Shown piece after piece: positions 8,159-16,208 of a DNA stretch of 64,000 nt. Within the stretch, counting starts at the first letter, position 1. Each line of letters begins with the position of its first letter. Both the position numbers and the translations under genes were made by a program. The DNA comes from Phycisphaerales bacterium (GTDB taxonomy: Bacteria > Planctomycetota > Phycisphaerae > Phycisphaerales > UBA1924). The stretch covers positions 1 to 64,000 of the forward strand of contig JADLFW010000005.1 of assembly GCA_020849615.1 (NCBI GenBank), read 5' to 3'. Below the pieces are notes generated by a model. That model was not told the DNA's origin, did no database searches, and saw only the letters and a program-made list of their open reading frames with translations.

Positions 8159-8735
8159 CCACCGCGCCCGCCGCGAGGGCGATCGCGCCCGGCGCCGGCA
8201 CCGCGGTGAGCACCTGGCCGATGGCGAACTCACCATCACACCCGATTCGCAGGGTCGGCAGATCGTCACCGCCCGTCGTGAAGAAGAGAAAGCCGACCGG
8301 GCCGCCGCCATCGGCGGCGAACTGGCTGGCCGCCGGCCCGTCCTCGATGCCGGCGTCGATGCGCAGGCGGGTGAAGGGCAGCGCAGCGAGGTAGAGCGCC
8401 AGGGCGCGGAGGCCCGGCGCGGGTGTGATCTCGATGGTGGTGGCGCCATCGGTGGTGTAGACATCGCCGAGGTAGCCGTGGGCCCACTCGGCCCAGCCGG
8501 CGCCGACGCGGCGGTGCGTGAGCGGAGTGCTGACCCGGGCTTCCAGCCCGGCCGTGAGGGGGACCCGATCGACGGCTGTGTACAGCGGGGCGAGGTCGAG
8601 CGGGGCGGGGCGGAGCCGATGGCCCGCGACCTGGTCCGGCGGGAGCGAGGTGCCCAGCGGGATGGAGATGACCCCGGCGTGGGCCTGGATCGAGAGCAGC
8701 GTGACCGCGGCGCAACGTGCAGCGCTCCTGAACAT
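8127..8735 (-). CDS. Secreted protein with PEP-CTERM-like tail
   Basis: 202 residues from the ATG at 8735, chosen because AGGAAG precedes it and a signal peptide follows directly (MFRSAARCAAVTLLSIQAHA). The middle is a beta-rich domain of unknown family. The C-terminus has the three parts of a PEP-CTERM / exosortase-type sorting signal: VPAPGA, a hydrophobic stretch (IALAAGAVVIGLS) and a basic end (ARRRG). Such proteins are exported and processed at the membrane. No exosortase is in the window. Convergent with, and overlapping by 32 bases, the membrane protein at 7142-8158. Confidence 0.75.
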   Translation of the reverse strand: MFRSAARCAAVTLLSIQAHAGVISIPLGTSLPPDQVAGHRLRPAPLDLAPLYTAVDRVPLTAGLEARVSTPLTHRRVGAGWAEWAHGYLGDVYTTDGATTIEITPAPGLRALALYLAALPFTRLRIDAGIEDGPAASQFAADGGGPVGFLFFTTGGDDLPTLRIGCDGEFAIGQVLTAVPAPGAIALAAGAVVIGLSARRRG

Positions 8736-8993
8736 ATCGGTCTTCCTTCGTGTTCGCGGCCCATCACGGGCCCGCGCCCCGGCACCGCAAAGGTAGCGGG
8801 GCGCGCGGGCTGATGCGACGGGATCCCAGCGATGACCCGGTTGCTCCGTGGCCGCCGGTAGCCGAAATGCCCGCGGCGCACTGCTGTAGACCCGAGTTCC
8901 GGGGCAATCGCCGGATTGCCGGGCCTGTCCGGCCTGCACCCACTCTTCGCGCAGCGCATATGGCCCGGTAAAACCTCACGCTATGCTGAACGC

Positions 8994-10019
8994 ATGCGAT
9001 ACCGCACCCTTGGCAGGACGGGCATCAAGGTCTCGGAGATCGGGTTCGGCTGCTGGACCATGGGCGGGCCGAACTGGTCAACCTCGACGGGCCAGGCGAT
9101 CGGCTGGGCCGATGTCAAGGAGGAGGAGGTCCTCGCGGGCGTCAAGGCCGGGCTGGATGCGGGCGTCAACCACTGGGACAACGCCGACATCTACGGCAAC
9201 GGCCGGGCCGAGCGGATGCTCGGATCGTGCCTCGACAAGCTGGGCATCAGGCGCGACGGGATGGTCATCGCCACCAAGGTGGGCCACTTCCGCGGCACCG
9301 CGCCCTACGCCTACGAGCCCCGTCATATCCGCAACCAGTGCGAGCAGTCGCTCCGCAACCTCCGCGCCGACCACATCGACGTCTACTACTTCCACCACGG
9401 CTCGTACACCGGGCCCGGCTACGACAGCCAGCCGCACGACTACCTCCACGAGGCCGCCGACACCATGCATGCGCTGGTGAAGGAGGGCAAGGTCCGGGCC
9501 GTCGGTCAGTCGGCGTACAGCGATGATGATTTCGAGCGCGCGGTTCCCGTGCTGAAGCCCGATGTGCTGCAGACCAAGGCCAACCTGCGCTTCGACGACT
9601 TCATCCGGCCCGGCTGCCGCCTGCAGCAGTTGATGAGGACGCATGGCTGCACGCTGGTGGCGTTCGGCCCGCTCGACCAGGGCATCCTGCTCGACAAGTT
9701 CGACCCCGAGAAGCCGCCGGCGTTCGAGGAGGGTGACTACCGCCGCTCGCGGAAGGACTTCGCGCCCGAGACGCTGCGCGAGGTGCGGGCCCGGCTGGGG
9801 CAGATGAAGCAGAGGTTCGCGGCGCCGGGCGTGAGCGAGATCGAGACTCTGTCGTCCGCAGTGCAGCAGTGGGTGCTGGCCCACGATCATGTCTGCTCGG
9901 TGATCCCGGGCTTCCGCAACCAGGCCCAGGCCCGCTGCAACCTGCGGGCGGCGGTGGACCCGCCGCTGGGGGCCGCGGATGTGGAGTGGGCTCGCGGCCT
10001 GTTTCATAAGACGGCATAA
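8994..10019 (+). CDS. Aldo/keto reductase
   Basis: 341 residues from the ATG at 8994 (MRYRTLGRTGIKVSEIGFG, the typical family opening). A TATGCT hexamer at 8982-8987 may be the -10, giving a short leader; an upstream in-frame start at 8916 has no support. NADPH-dependent reduction of carbonyls on a TIM barrel. The tetrad is visible: Asp62 and Tyr67 in DNADIYGNG, Lys95 in ATKVGHF, and a His in the following DVYYFHHG strand. The C-terminal cofactor region holds SVIPGFRNQAQARCNL. Substrate unknown. It stands alone, with no operon partner. Confidence 0.9.
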   Translation: MRYRTLGRTGIKVSEIGFGCWTMGGPNWSTSTGQAIGWADVKEEEVLAGVKAGLDAGVNHWDNADIYGNGRAERMLGSCLDKLGIRRDGMVIATKVGHFRGTAPYAYEPRHIRNQCEQSLRNLRADHIDVYYFHHGSYTGPGYDSQPHDYLHEAADTMHALVKEGKVRAVGQSAYSDDDFERAVPVLKPDVLQTKANLRFDDFIRPGCRLQQLMRTHGCTLVAFGPLDQGILLDKFDPEKPPAFEEGDYRRSRKDFAPETLREVRARLGQMKQRFAAPGVSEIETLSSAVQQWVLAHDHVCSVIPGFRNQAQARCNLRAAVDPPLGAADVEWARGLFHKTA

Positions 10020-10227
10020 CTACCTACGCGATAGACGGTTACTTGGTGTCGCCCCAGGCCGGAGGCTGGCGCTGAGACAGCGCGGCTGCGCGCGGCGCGC
10101 CCCGACCCGGGGAGCGGACCGCAACGACCGTACCGGCAAGTGGCCGTGCAGAGGAGTTTAGGATATGCTAGTCTTGTAATCGGCTGTTGGGGCCGATGCG
10201 AGACTCATCTACCGGGAGTGCCCAGCT

Positions 10228-11199
10228 GTGAAGAATTTGTTTGTGACCGTTGCCGCCCTTTCCGCCGCCGTGCCCTGCCTCGCGCAGGAAGCCGCCAAGC
10301 CCGCGGCAGAAGCGGCCCAACCGCCATCAGGAATGGCCCCCGATGCGCGGTTTGCGCTCTCGGACGAGCGCGGCGCGGACACGAAGGTCCTCTGGGATGG
10401 CTTCCTCAACGGGCTCCGCGGCTTTGAACAGTTCTACAACCCCGTCGGCAACCCGCTGTACTTCGAGACTCCGTTCAACAACTCCGAGCTGCGCTTCCTG
10501 TATCTGCACCACGACTTCCCGGATGACTCGGTGCTGCAGGGCGGGGATGTGAACGTGTACGCCATGCAGGCCCGGCTCGCCCTCACCGAGCGGCTGGGCT
10601 TCATCGCGACCAAGGATGGCATCTCCCACATGGATGCCGACGCCCTCCCCGAGGACAGCGGCTGGAACGACCTGGCCGCGGGCCTGAAGTACGTCTTCTA
10701 CGTCGACCGCGACACCGACCTGGTCGCCACCGCCGGCGCCCGCTACATGTTCGACTCGGGCGATGATGGCGTGCTGCAGAGCGGCGTGCAGGAGCTCAGC
10801 CCGTTCCTGTCGGTCGCCAAGGGCTTCGACCGTCTGCACTTCATCGGGGATATCACCGACCGCATCCCCTTCGACGGCGATGATGGCAACAACGTCCTGC
10901 AGTGGGACATCCACGGCGACTACGAGGTCCTGCCCGGCTTCGCGCCCATGCTCGAGCTGCACGGGCTGCACTACCTCAACGACGGCGAGCGCACCCCGCT
11001 GCCCGTCGGCGGCGCCGACTACGCCAACCTGGGCTCGACCGATGTCGACGGCTCGACCGTCATCTGGCTGGGTGTTGGCGCCCGCGTGAAACTCAACCCC
11101 CACACCTCCATCGGCGCGACCTTCGAGTACCCCCTCACCAACCGCGATGCCGACATCTTCGCCGACCGCTTCACGATCGACTTCATCCTCGCCTGGTGA
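10228..11199 (+). CDS. Outer-membrane beta-barrel protein
   Basis: 323 residues from a GTG start with GGGAG about 9 bases upstream. A clear signal peptide (MKNLFVTVAALSAAVPCLAQ) precedes an Ala/Pro-rich linker and a beta-rich region of alternating strands with acidic turns (VDRDTDLVATAGARYMFDSG). It ends FTIDFILAW, an aromatic C-terminal residue typical of outer-membrane barrels. No named family recognised. A possible -10 (TATGCT, 10164-10169) lies in the 208-base upstream gap, which otherwise holds only a GCGCTG-AGA-CAGCGC hairpin at 10069-10083. Stands alone on the plus strand. Confidence 0.8.
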   Translation: MKNLFVTVAALSAAVPCLAQEAAKPAAEAAQPPSGMAPDARFALSDERGADTKVLWDGFLNGLRGFEQFYNPVGNPLYFETPFNNSELRFLYLHHDFPDDSVLQGGDVNVYAMQARLALTERLGFIATKDGISHMDADALPEDSGWNDLAAGLKYVFYVDRDTDLVATAGARYMFDSGDDGVLQSGVQELSPFLSVAKGFDRLHFIGDITDRIPFDGDDGNNVLQWDIHGDYEVLPGFAPMLELHGLHYLNDGERTPLPVGGADYANLGSTDVDGSTVIWLGVGARVKLNPHTSIGATFEYPLTNRDADIFADRFTIDFILAW

Positions 11200-11265
11200 G
11201 AATCTTCTATGTGTGGGCGGCGCTCCGCCAAGCGCGGGTCGTCGCCTTTGCTGCTCGCGGAATCC

Positions 11266-11305
11266 AAAAAACGACGGGTCCGAGCCGTTAGGCCCGAACC
11301 CGCCG
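11266..11305 (-). terminator. Strong intrinsic terminator on the minus strand
   Basis: On the minus strand the RNA would form a 15-pair stem (11305-11291 with 11286-11272), a UAAC loop, then six U at 11271-11266. Three of the pairs are G-U, so on the plus strand they become A-C mismatches and there is no T run. The structure therefore serves a minus-strand transcript, yet no minus-strand gene lies upstream of it. Confidence 0.8.
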
Positions 11306-11448
11306 GTGGTGTAGAACAGCTCGTTTCAGACCCGCCCCTCGTGTCGGCGGGGTTGATGCCATCTTCCGATCGCGATTGGCCCGTCCGGGCCGATCCGGAG
11401 CCCCATCCGGGCTGCTCCCTTGTCTCCGGCCCGGTCGTTCCAACCGCG
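11266..11448 (-). ncRNA. Candidate small RNA, about 180 nt, class unknown
   Basis: A promoter-like TTGCCA (11484-11479) and TATTCC (11460-11455) with an 18-base spacer on the minus strand would start a transcript near 11448 that ends at the strong terminator at 11266-11305. In between are further potential hairpins (for example GGCCCG-GAC-CGGGCC around 11380 and CCCGCC...GGCGGG around 11335). No open frame of gene quality exists on this strand. The length is like that of 6S RNA but no 6S, tmRNA or RNase P signature was recognised. It fills most of the 470-base gap between the barrel protein and aldolase genes. Confidence 0.45.
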
Positions 11449-11620
11449 ACACTTGGAATATGCCACACAGTTTGAACTTGGCAACCGATCCGCGCGCCGG
11501 GCCCGTCACAATCCCGAGCCGGGCCGCCCGGGCCTGTGAATGCGGGCAGGGTCGCAAAAAAAGCCCTCGTCGCCCGGCTCCCCCTCGCGCCGACCGCGGA
11601 GCAGTGCGGCCCGGCACCCT

Positions 11621-11626
11621 ATAGTC
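11621..11626 (+). promoter_or_regulatory. Possible -10 box of the aldolase gene
   Basis: TATAGT stands out in G+C-rich sequence 47 bases before the aldolase ATG. No good -35 is seen 16-18 bases upstream, so the assignment is weak. Confidence 0.35.
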
Positions 11627-11672
11627 CTTCCCGTTCGGTTTTTCCGGGCCTGATCCATCCAAGGAAGCCGCC

Positions 11673-12791
11673 ATGCACGCCACCCCTGCCACCGATGTCC
11701 GCGCCCTCCTGGGCGCTGAGGCCGATTCCCTCCTCCGCCACGAATCCAAGACCATCTCCAAATCCGCCCTCCACGTGCCGGGCCCGGACTTCGTGGACCG
11801 CGTCTTCAGCCAGTCCGACCGCACCCCGGTCGTGCTCCGCAACTTCCAGATGATCCTGAACACGGGCCGGCTCGCCGGCACGGGCTACGTGTCGATCCTC
11901 CCCGTGGACCAGGGCATCGAGCATTCGGCGGGGGCGAGTTTCGCCCCCAACCCCGCCTATTTCGACCCCGAGAACATCGTGAAGCTCGCCATCGAGGGCG
12001 GCTGCAACGCCGTGGCGTCGACGTTCGGCGTCCTGGGCGCTGTGGCCCGGAAGTACGCCCACAAGATCCCCTTCCTCGTCAAGTTCAACCACAACGAGAT
12101 CCTCAGCTACCCCAACACCTACGACCAGACGCTCTACGGCAGCATCCGCGCCGCCTACGAGATGGGCGCGGTGGCGGTCGGCGCCACGATCTACTTCGGC
12201 AGCGCCGAATCCCGCCGGCAGATCCAGGAAGTCTCCGCCATGTTCGAGGAGGCCCACTCGCTGGGCATGGTCACCGTGCTGTGGTGCTACACGCGCAACA
12301 GCGCCTTCAAGGTCAAGGGCGCCGATGGCAAGGCCACCGACTACCACGCCTCCGCCGACCTGACGGGCCAGGCCAACCACGTCGGCGCCACCATCGAGGC
12401 CGACATCATCAAGCAGAAACTCCCCACCAACAACGGCGGGTACGCCGCCCTCAACACCGGCTCCTCCAGCTACGGCAAGTGGGATAAGCGGGTGTACACC
12501 AACCTCGCCGGCAGCGATGAGGCGGGCCGGGGCGGCCACCCCATCGACCTCTGCCGCTACCAGGTCGTCAACAACTACATGGGCCGCGTGCCGCTCATCA
12601 ACTCGGGCGGCGAATCCCACGGCGCGGGCGACCTCGCCGAGGCCGTCAAGACCGCGGTGGTCAACAAGCGCGCGGGCGGCATGGGCCTGATCTCGGGCCG
12701 CAAAGCCTTCCAGAAGCCCATGGAAGAGGGCGTCAAGCTGCTGAACGCGATCCAAGATGTGTACCTGGACAAGAGCGTGACGGTGGCGTGA
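11673..12791 (+). CDS. fbaB: Class I fructose-bisphosphate aldolase (FbaB/DhnA type)
   Basis: 372 residues, start ATG with AAGGAAG 6 bases upstream. Cleaves fructose-1,6-bisphosphate through a Schiff base, in glycolysis and gluconeogenesis. The expected landmarks are the substrate-binding [13 protein letters not shown], the [11 protein letters not shown] strand, [13 protein letters not shown], and the Schiff-base region ADIIKQKLP with Lys247 the likely catalytic lysine. The C-terminal half has INSGGESHG and [12 protein letters not shown], the phosphate-binding loops. Length fits FbaB. Followed by two direct repeats and a terminator, so it is a single-gene transcript. Confidence 0.92.
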   Translation: MHATPATDVRALLGAEADSLLRHESKTISKSALHVPGPDFVDRVFSQSDRTPVVLRNFQMILNTGRLAGTGYVSILPVDQGIEHSAGASFAPNPAYFDPENIVKLAIEGGCNAVASTFGVLGAVARKYAHKIPFLVKFNHNEILSYPNTYDQTLYGSIRAAYEMGAVAVGATIYFGSAESRRQIQEVSAMFEEAHSLGMVTVLWCYTRNSAFKVKGADGKATDYHASADLTGQANHVGATIEADIIKQKLPTNNGGYAALNTGSSSYGKWDKRVYTNLAGSDEAGRGGHPIDLCRYQVVNNYMGRVPLINSGGESHGAGDLAEAVKTAVVNKRAGGMGLISGRKAFQKPMEEGVKLLNAIQDVYLDKSVTVA

Positions 12792-12812
12792 GGCGGCGGC
12801 GCAGAAGCAGGT

Positions 12813-12876
12813 AGCCCGAGCGTGAGCGAGGGCTTTCTGAGGCAAGCAGCCCGAGCGTGAGCGAGGGCTTTCTGAG
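12813..12876 (+). repeat. Two exact 29-bp direct repeats (GCCCGAGCGTGAGCGAGGG family)
   Basis: Copies at 12813-12841 and 12848-12876 contain AGCCCGAGCGTGAGCGAGGG then CTTTCTGAG and are identical. A diverged inverted copy is at 14165-14186. They lie between the aldolase stop and its terminator. Confidence 0.85.
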
Positions 12877-12884
12877 TTGAGCAG

Positions 12885-12916
12885 CAGGCCCGTCCCCGGT
12901 GACGGGCCTGTTTCAT
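12885..12916 (+). terminator. Intrinsic terminator after the aldolase gene
   Basis: CAGGCCCGTC (12885-12894) pairs perfectly with GACGGGCCTG (12901-12910) around a six-base loop, followed by TTTCAT. Confidence 0.75.
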
Positions 12917-12962
12917 CTTGGAAGTCCGGGTCGGCGCTGGGGCTGCATCTTGTTCCGCTCGC

Positions 12963-14144
12963 CTACGGCGGCAACAGTTCGGAGAACGGGATCTCCACGC
13001 GGCCGGGCCAGTAGCTGGTCGCGTCAGGGAAGCGCTGGAGCGTCAGGACTGGGTCCTGGAACACGATGAGCCGCGCCGGGCGCCGAAGCGGCTCTGCGCC
13101 GGGCCTCATCGTCAATCCCCACAACGGATCGACGGAGCAAAGCGACCCTTCATCGGTCACCACCCGGTAGTCAAGATACGACCACGTGGACGCCGGAGTG
13201 GTCTGAACGGTCAACCTGCAATACCACGAACGGGTAAAGAGATTACAGACAGTGCCCGCTCGGACCTCCTCTTCCGAGCCCGGCCAGTCCAGCGGGGTGA
13301 TCGACTGGTCAACTGTCTCTGTCGCCTGATACTCGATCACCTGATCGCACGAATACTTCCCTCGAGCGCCACTCAGGCTGGTTCGTACGTGAATTCTCTG
13401 CCTGCCTGGCGCCGCAGCGGCCGCGACGCGGAGACCATTCTGCGGCACCCTGGCAGGATCTAGCCCTAGGGGAGGATCACTGATCCCGCGCCAACGACTG
13501 ATAGCGTACACGGATGAGAGATCCGCTCCATCGAGCCATTCGACCCTCAAGTCTCGAGCCTCGAAGGATCCACAAGCCGGGTCCACGGTCCGAAGCCACA
13601 CGACCGGCTCAACGCCAACGGGCCATCGCTCCCGGGTGTATGCAATCGACCTTAGGGACGTGATCGCCCGTCGCCAATCGTTCCAGTCAATAACAAGCCA
13701 GATCCAGTACGGCAGTTCTTGCTCGCGTGCTCGGACAGCCTCATCGATCCAGCTGAGCCACACCGCCCGCGTCGGCGCAATCACCAGCGCCGTCGTCGGA
13801 ATCCACCGCGTCTGCCATCGCTCATTGGCCCGCGCGGGCTGCTGCCACATCTGGCTCGCCACCACGATCGCCAGCAGCGCGGGCGCCGCCCACCGCCAGC
13901 GCCGCCGCGCCCGCTTCAGCCCGCGCTCCTTCGCGACCTTCCGTCCGCACTCCGGGCAGATCCAGCCCGTCTCCTGCTTCGGGATGCCCTCCATGCGGTA
14001 CCAGCACTTCGGGCACCGCAGCCGCCCGCGAGATGGATCCCCCAGCACCGCCCACGCCAGCACCGGCAGCGCGATCGCCAGCAGGATGCAGCCCATGATC
14101 TGCAGCGATTCCGGGCCCGGCATCGGCATGAAGCCAGTGTACAC
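12963..14144 (-). CDS. Membrane-anchored zinc-ribbon protein (paralogue A)
   Basis: 393 residues; the start is uncertain between the ATG at 14144 and the one at 14129, as neither has a Shine-Dalgarno site. Order: a membrane helix (about 17-36, MGCILLAIALPVLAWAVLG), a zinc ribbon (RCPKCWYRMEGIP...CPECGRK), a second helix (WAAPALLAIVVASQM), then an outside beta-rich domain starting TRWIPTTALVIAP and ending VEIPFSELLPP. The same order and motifs occur in the 446-residue protein at 14832-16172, so the two are paralogues separated by one lipoprotein gene. Function unknown. The ribbon would sit in the cytoplasm and the large domain outside. Confidence 0.8.
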   Translation of the reverse strand: MYTGFMPMPGPESLQIMGCILLAIALPVLAWAVLGDPSRGRLRCPKCWYRMEGIPKQETGWICPECGRKVAKERGLKRARRRWRWAAPALLAIVVASQMWQQPARANERWQTRWIPTTALVIAPTRAVWLSWIDEAVRAREQELPYWIWLVIDWNDWRRAITSLRSIAYTRERWPVGVEPVVWLRTVDPACGSFEARDLRVEWLDGADLSSVYAISRWRGISDPPLGLDPARVPQNGLRVAAAAAPGRQRIHVRTSLSGARGKYSCDQVIEYQATETVDQSITPLDWPGSEEEVRAGTVCNLFTRSWYCRLTVQTTPASTWSYLDYRVVTDEGSLCSVDPLWGLTMRPGAEPLRRPARLIVFQDPVLTLQRFPDATSYWPGRVEIPFSELLPP

Positions 14145-14164
14145 GCGACCACCCGTCGGAAGAA

Positions 14165-14186
14165 AACCCTCGCTGATGCTCGGGCT
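14165..14186 (-). repeat. Diverged inverted copy of the 12813 repeat
   Basis: Reads AACCCTCGCTGATGCTCGGG then CT on the plus strand, the reverse complement (with a few changes) of the direct repeats at 12813-12876. It lies just upstream of the start of the 12963-14144 gene and before the META lipoprotein gene. Confidence 0.6.
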
Positions 14187-14249
14187 GCCTGCTCCGGTAT
14201 GATCTTCGCAGGCCCGGCGTTCCGGCCCGGGCCGAGGGGAAAATCGACC

Positions 14250-14711
14250 ATGCTTCGTCTGATGCTCGTGTTGTCGGTGGTGGCCGCGGCGTTCTCGATG
14301 ATGGCGGGCTGCTCATCCTCCGGTGGATCGGCCGGCGCATCATCGCTGACCTCGATCAAGGACCTGGCGGGCGAGTGGACGCTCTCGAAGCTCGAGGGCA
14401 CGGACATCGCCTCGCTGCTGCCGGCCTCGATGAAGAAGCCCACGCTGGGCATCGGCGCTGATGGCAAGGTGAGCGGGTTCACGGGGGTGAACCGGCTGAC
14501 CTCATCGATCGACATGGATGCGCTGATGAAGGGCCAGTTCAAGCTGGCGCCGGCGGCGACGACCAGGATGGCAGGCCCGGCCGAGGCGATGAACGTCGAG
14601 AGCAAGTTTCTCAATGGCCTGATGCAGGCCAAGAGCGCGAAGGTGAGCGGTGGGACGCTGAGCCTGAGCGATGGAGCGAAGGAACTGCTGAGCTTCGTGA
14701 AGGGGAAGTGA
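14250..14711 (+). CDS. META-domain (HslJ-like) lipoprotein
   Basis: 153 residues from the ATG at 14250, with GAGGGG upstream. The first 21 residues form a lipoprotein signal ending in the lipobox MAGC (Cys21). After a Ser/Gly linker comes one META domain: DLAGEWTLSKLEGTDI, LGIGADGKVSGFTGVNRL, a Met-rich helix and a C-terminal strand (KVSGGTLSLSDG). Membrane-anchored META proteins such as HslJ are linked to heat and antibiotic tolerance; the precise role here is unknown. Its stop is followed within six bases by the first of three GGCACCGGCTTCCAGCCGGTG repeats. Confidence 0.8.
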   Translation: MLRLMLVLSVVAAAFSMMAGCSSSGGSAGASSLTSIKDLAGEWTLSKLEGTDIASLLPASMKKPTLGIGADGKVSGFTGVNRLTSSIDMDALMKGQFKLAPAATTRMAGPAEAMNVESKFLNGLMQAKSAKVSGGTLSLSDGAKELLSFVKGK

Positions 14712-14716
14712 TTCTA

Positions 14717-14855
14717 GTGGCACCGGCTTCCAGCCGGTGGATCTTCAAGGCAGTGGCACCGGCTTCCAGCCGGTGTCTGACCTGATGACTGGACGGGCAA
14801 CACCGGGATGAGCGGGGGGCACTTGCCACCCTCACCGGCTGGAAGCCGGTGCCAC
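14717..14855. repeat. Three copies of the GGCACCGGCTTCCAGCCGGTG palindromic repeat
   Basis: Two copies point right (14717-14739 and 14753-14775) and one points left (14833-14855). Each has a CACCGGCT/AGCCGGTG palindrome and could fold as a hairpin. The left-facing copy forms the end of the gene at 14832-16172 and supplies its stop codon. Further copies lie at 57520-57541 inside trpE and at about 60751-60772. No transposase is nearby. Confidence 0.9.
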
Positions 14856-16172
14856 TTCCCGCGCCAGGATCTCGCTGAGCGGGATGGTGATGTCGCCATC
14901 CCAGTACATCGGCTGAAACCCGCGCAGCAGGATGCCCGCGATGTCGGTTCGAATGCGCACATTCCAAGCTGGGTCGAAGGGATCGCCCGGCAGGAACGAC
15001 AAGGGCGGCGAGAGAAAGAGGATGGGCTCAGCGACGTCCGAGTGCTGATCGGGACCGATGAAGAGGCACGCATCGCCCAGCACCGTTTCTCCGTGCCGCA
15101 GCTCCAGCCGCGCCGAAACGGAGACCCCGTCCAGTGCCGGGCCGCAGGCTCCAATGCGGAACCCGAGCGGGCCGAGCCCGTCCTGTCGCTCCAGGCCTCG
15201 GACCAGTCCGTGACGAACCGCGCTGTCAAGTTCGGGAGATCGCACCGGCTGGATGTCGACGTCGCCGGATGCGCGGCCCACTACCCGGATCGCGAGCCGC
15301 TGTTGGCCGGTCCATCTAACCTTGGGATCGCCATCGCTGAAGTCCACGATCTTCCAATCAAAGATGATGTCCGTGGCGCCGAGCGGCGGGAGGCCTACAT
15401 TGAAGATCGGCATGTAGATCCAACCCCCGCCGCCGTTGAACCACAGCGGCTCGGCCCTCGTGGCCCGGCCCGGCTCGGGTTGATCAAAGTCGCCGGCCCG
15501 GTCGGCCAAGGAGAACCGGCCGTCGTTTGACCTCAGCGAACAGACGATCGTGGGCGCATCATGAAGCTGGGCTTGCACGCACAACGCGAGCGGTTCGGGC
15601 CACCGTTCTAGCCACGGCGGGATCGTGACCTGCACGGCGAGCAATTCGTCCGCGGGCCACACGAGTTCCCGGCCGCCGGTGCTGACGATCGAGTCGAGCC
15701 CCGGCGGATCAATCTTCGCCAGCTGCCACGAAGTCACCTTCCCGTCATACACCCGCTGGAGCAGTTCCGACCCGACTTCGCTGCCGCCCCAGCCGTACTC
15801 GTACGCCAGCTTGTGAACCGCGATGAGCACGGTCGTCGGCGCGTAGCTCCACAGCCCCCGGGCCCGGGCCGCGGGGTACTTCCACACACCCCACCCCGAA
15901 ACCAAAAGAAGGAGCGCCACCGCGGCCCGGCGCTTGCCGCGGCGGGTGCGGCGGAGCTGTCGCTCGCCGGTGCAGGCCCGGCCGCACTCGGGGCAGGTGC
16001 GCAGACGCCGGCCCGCCGATTCGATCGCGGGGACTCCCTCCATGCGGTACCAGCACCTGGGGCAGCGGAGCCGCCCGCGCGAGCGGTCGCGGAAGAGCGC
16101 CCAAAGCAAGAGCGCAGCGCCGAGGGCGCTGAGCGAGCCACCGATGAGCGGGTAGAGAAGCTCAGCGCTCAT
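14832..16172 (-). CDS. Membrane-anchored zinc-ribbon protein (paralogue B)
   Basis: 446 residues, same layout as the gene at 12963-14144: membrane helix (residues 7-25, YPLIGGSLSALGAALLLWAL), DRSRGRLRCPRCWYRMEGVP, CPECGRAC, a second helix (AAVALLLLVSGWGVW), then an outside domain starting WSYAPTTVLIAVHKL. The zinc ribbon is complete (four Cys). It ends ILAREVAPASSR, where the last codons and the TGA come from a dispersed palindromic repeat; paralogue A ends at the matching SELLPP. The gene starts 36 bases after the HlyD-like gene ends on the same strand, so they are probably cotranscribed. No ribosome-binding site is obvious. Function unknown. Confidence 0.8.
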   Translation of the reverse strand: MSAELLYPLIGGSLSALGAALLLWALFRDRSRGRLRCPRCWYRMEGVPAIESAGRRLRTCPECGRACTGERQLRRTRRGKRRAAVALLLLVSGWGVWKYPAARARGLWSYAPTTVLIAVHKLAYEYGWGGSEVGSELLQRVYDGKVTSWQLAKIDPPGLDSIVSTGGRELVWPADELLAVQVTIPPWLERWPEPLALCVQAQLHDAPTIVCSLRSNDGRFSLADRAGDFDQPEPGRATRAEPLWFNGGGGWIYMPIFNVGLPPLGATDIIFDWKIVDFSDGDPKVRWTGQQRLAIRVVGRASGDVDIQPVRSPELDSAVRHGLVRGLERQDGLGPLGFRIGACGPALDGVSVSARLELRHGETVLGDACLFIGPDQHSDVAEPILFLSPPLSFLPGDPFDPAWNVRIRTDIAGILLRGFQPMYWDGDITIPLSEILAREVAPASSR

Positions 16173-16208
16173 GCGACGGGTGAGGCACTGCGCGGGCCCG
16201 GCCCGGGC

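Noticed and set aside
10069..10083. GCGCTG-AGA-CAGCGC hairpin as terminator of the aldo/keto reductase gene
   Set aside because: Short stem and no T run after it on either strand; could be chance in G+C-rich DNA.
11209..11475. 88-residue open frame in the gap before the aldolase gene
   Set aside because: No ribosome-binding site, no recognisable composition, and it overlaps the better supported minus-strand RNA.
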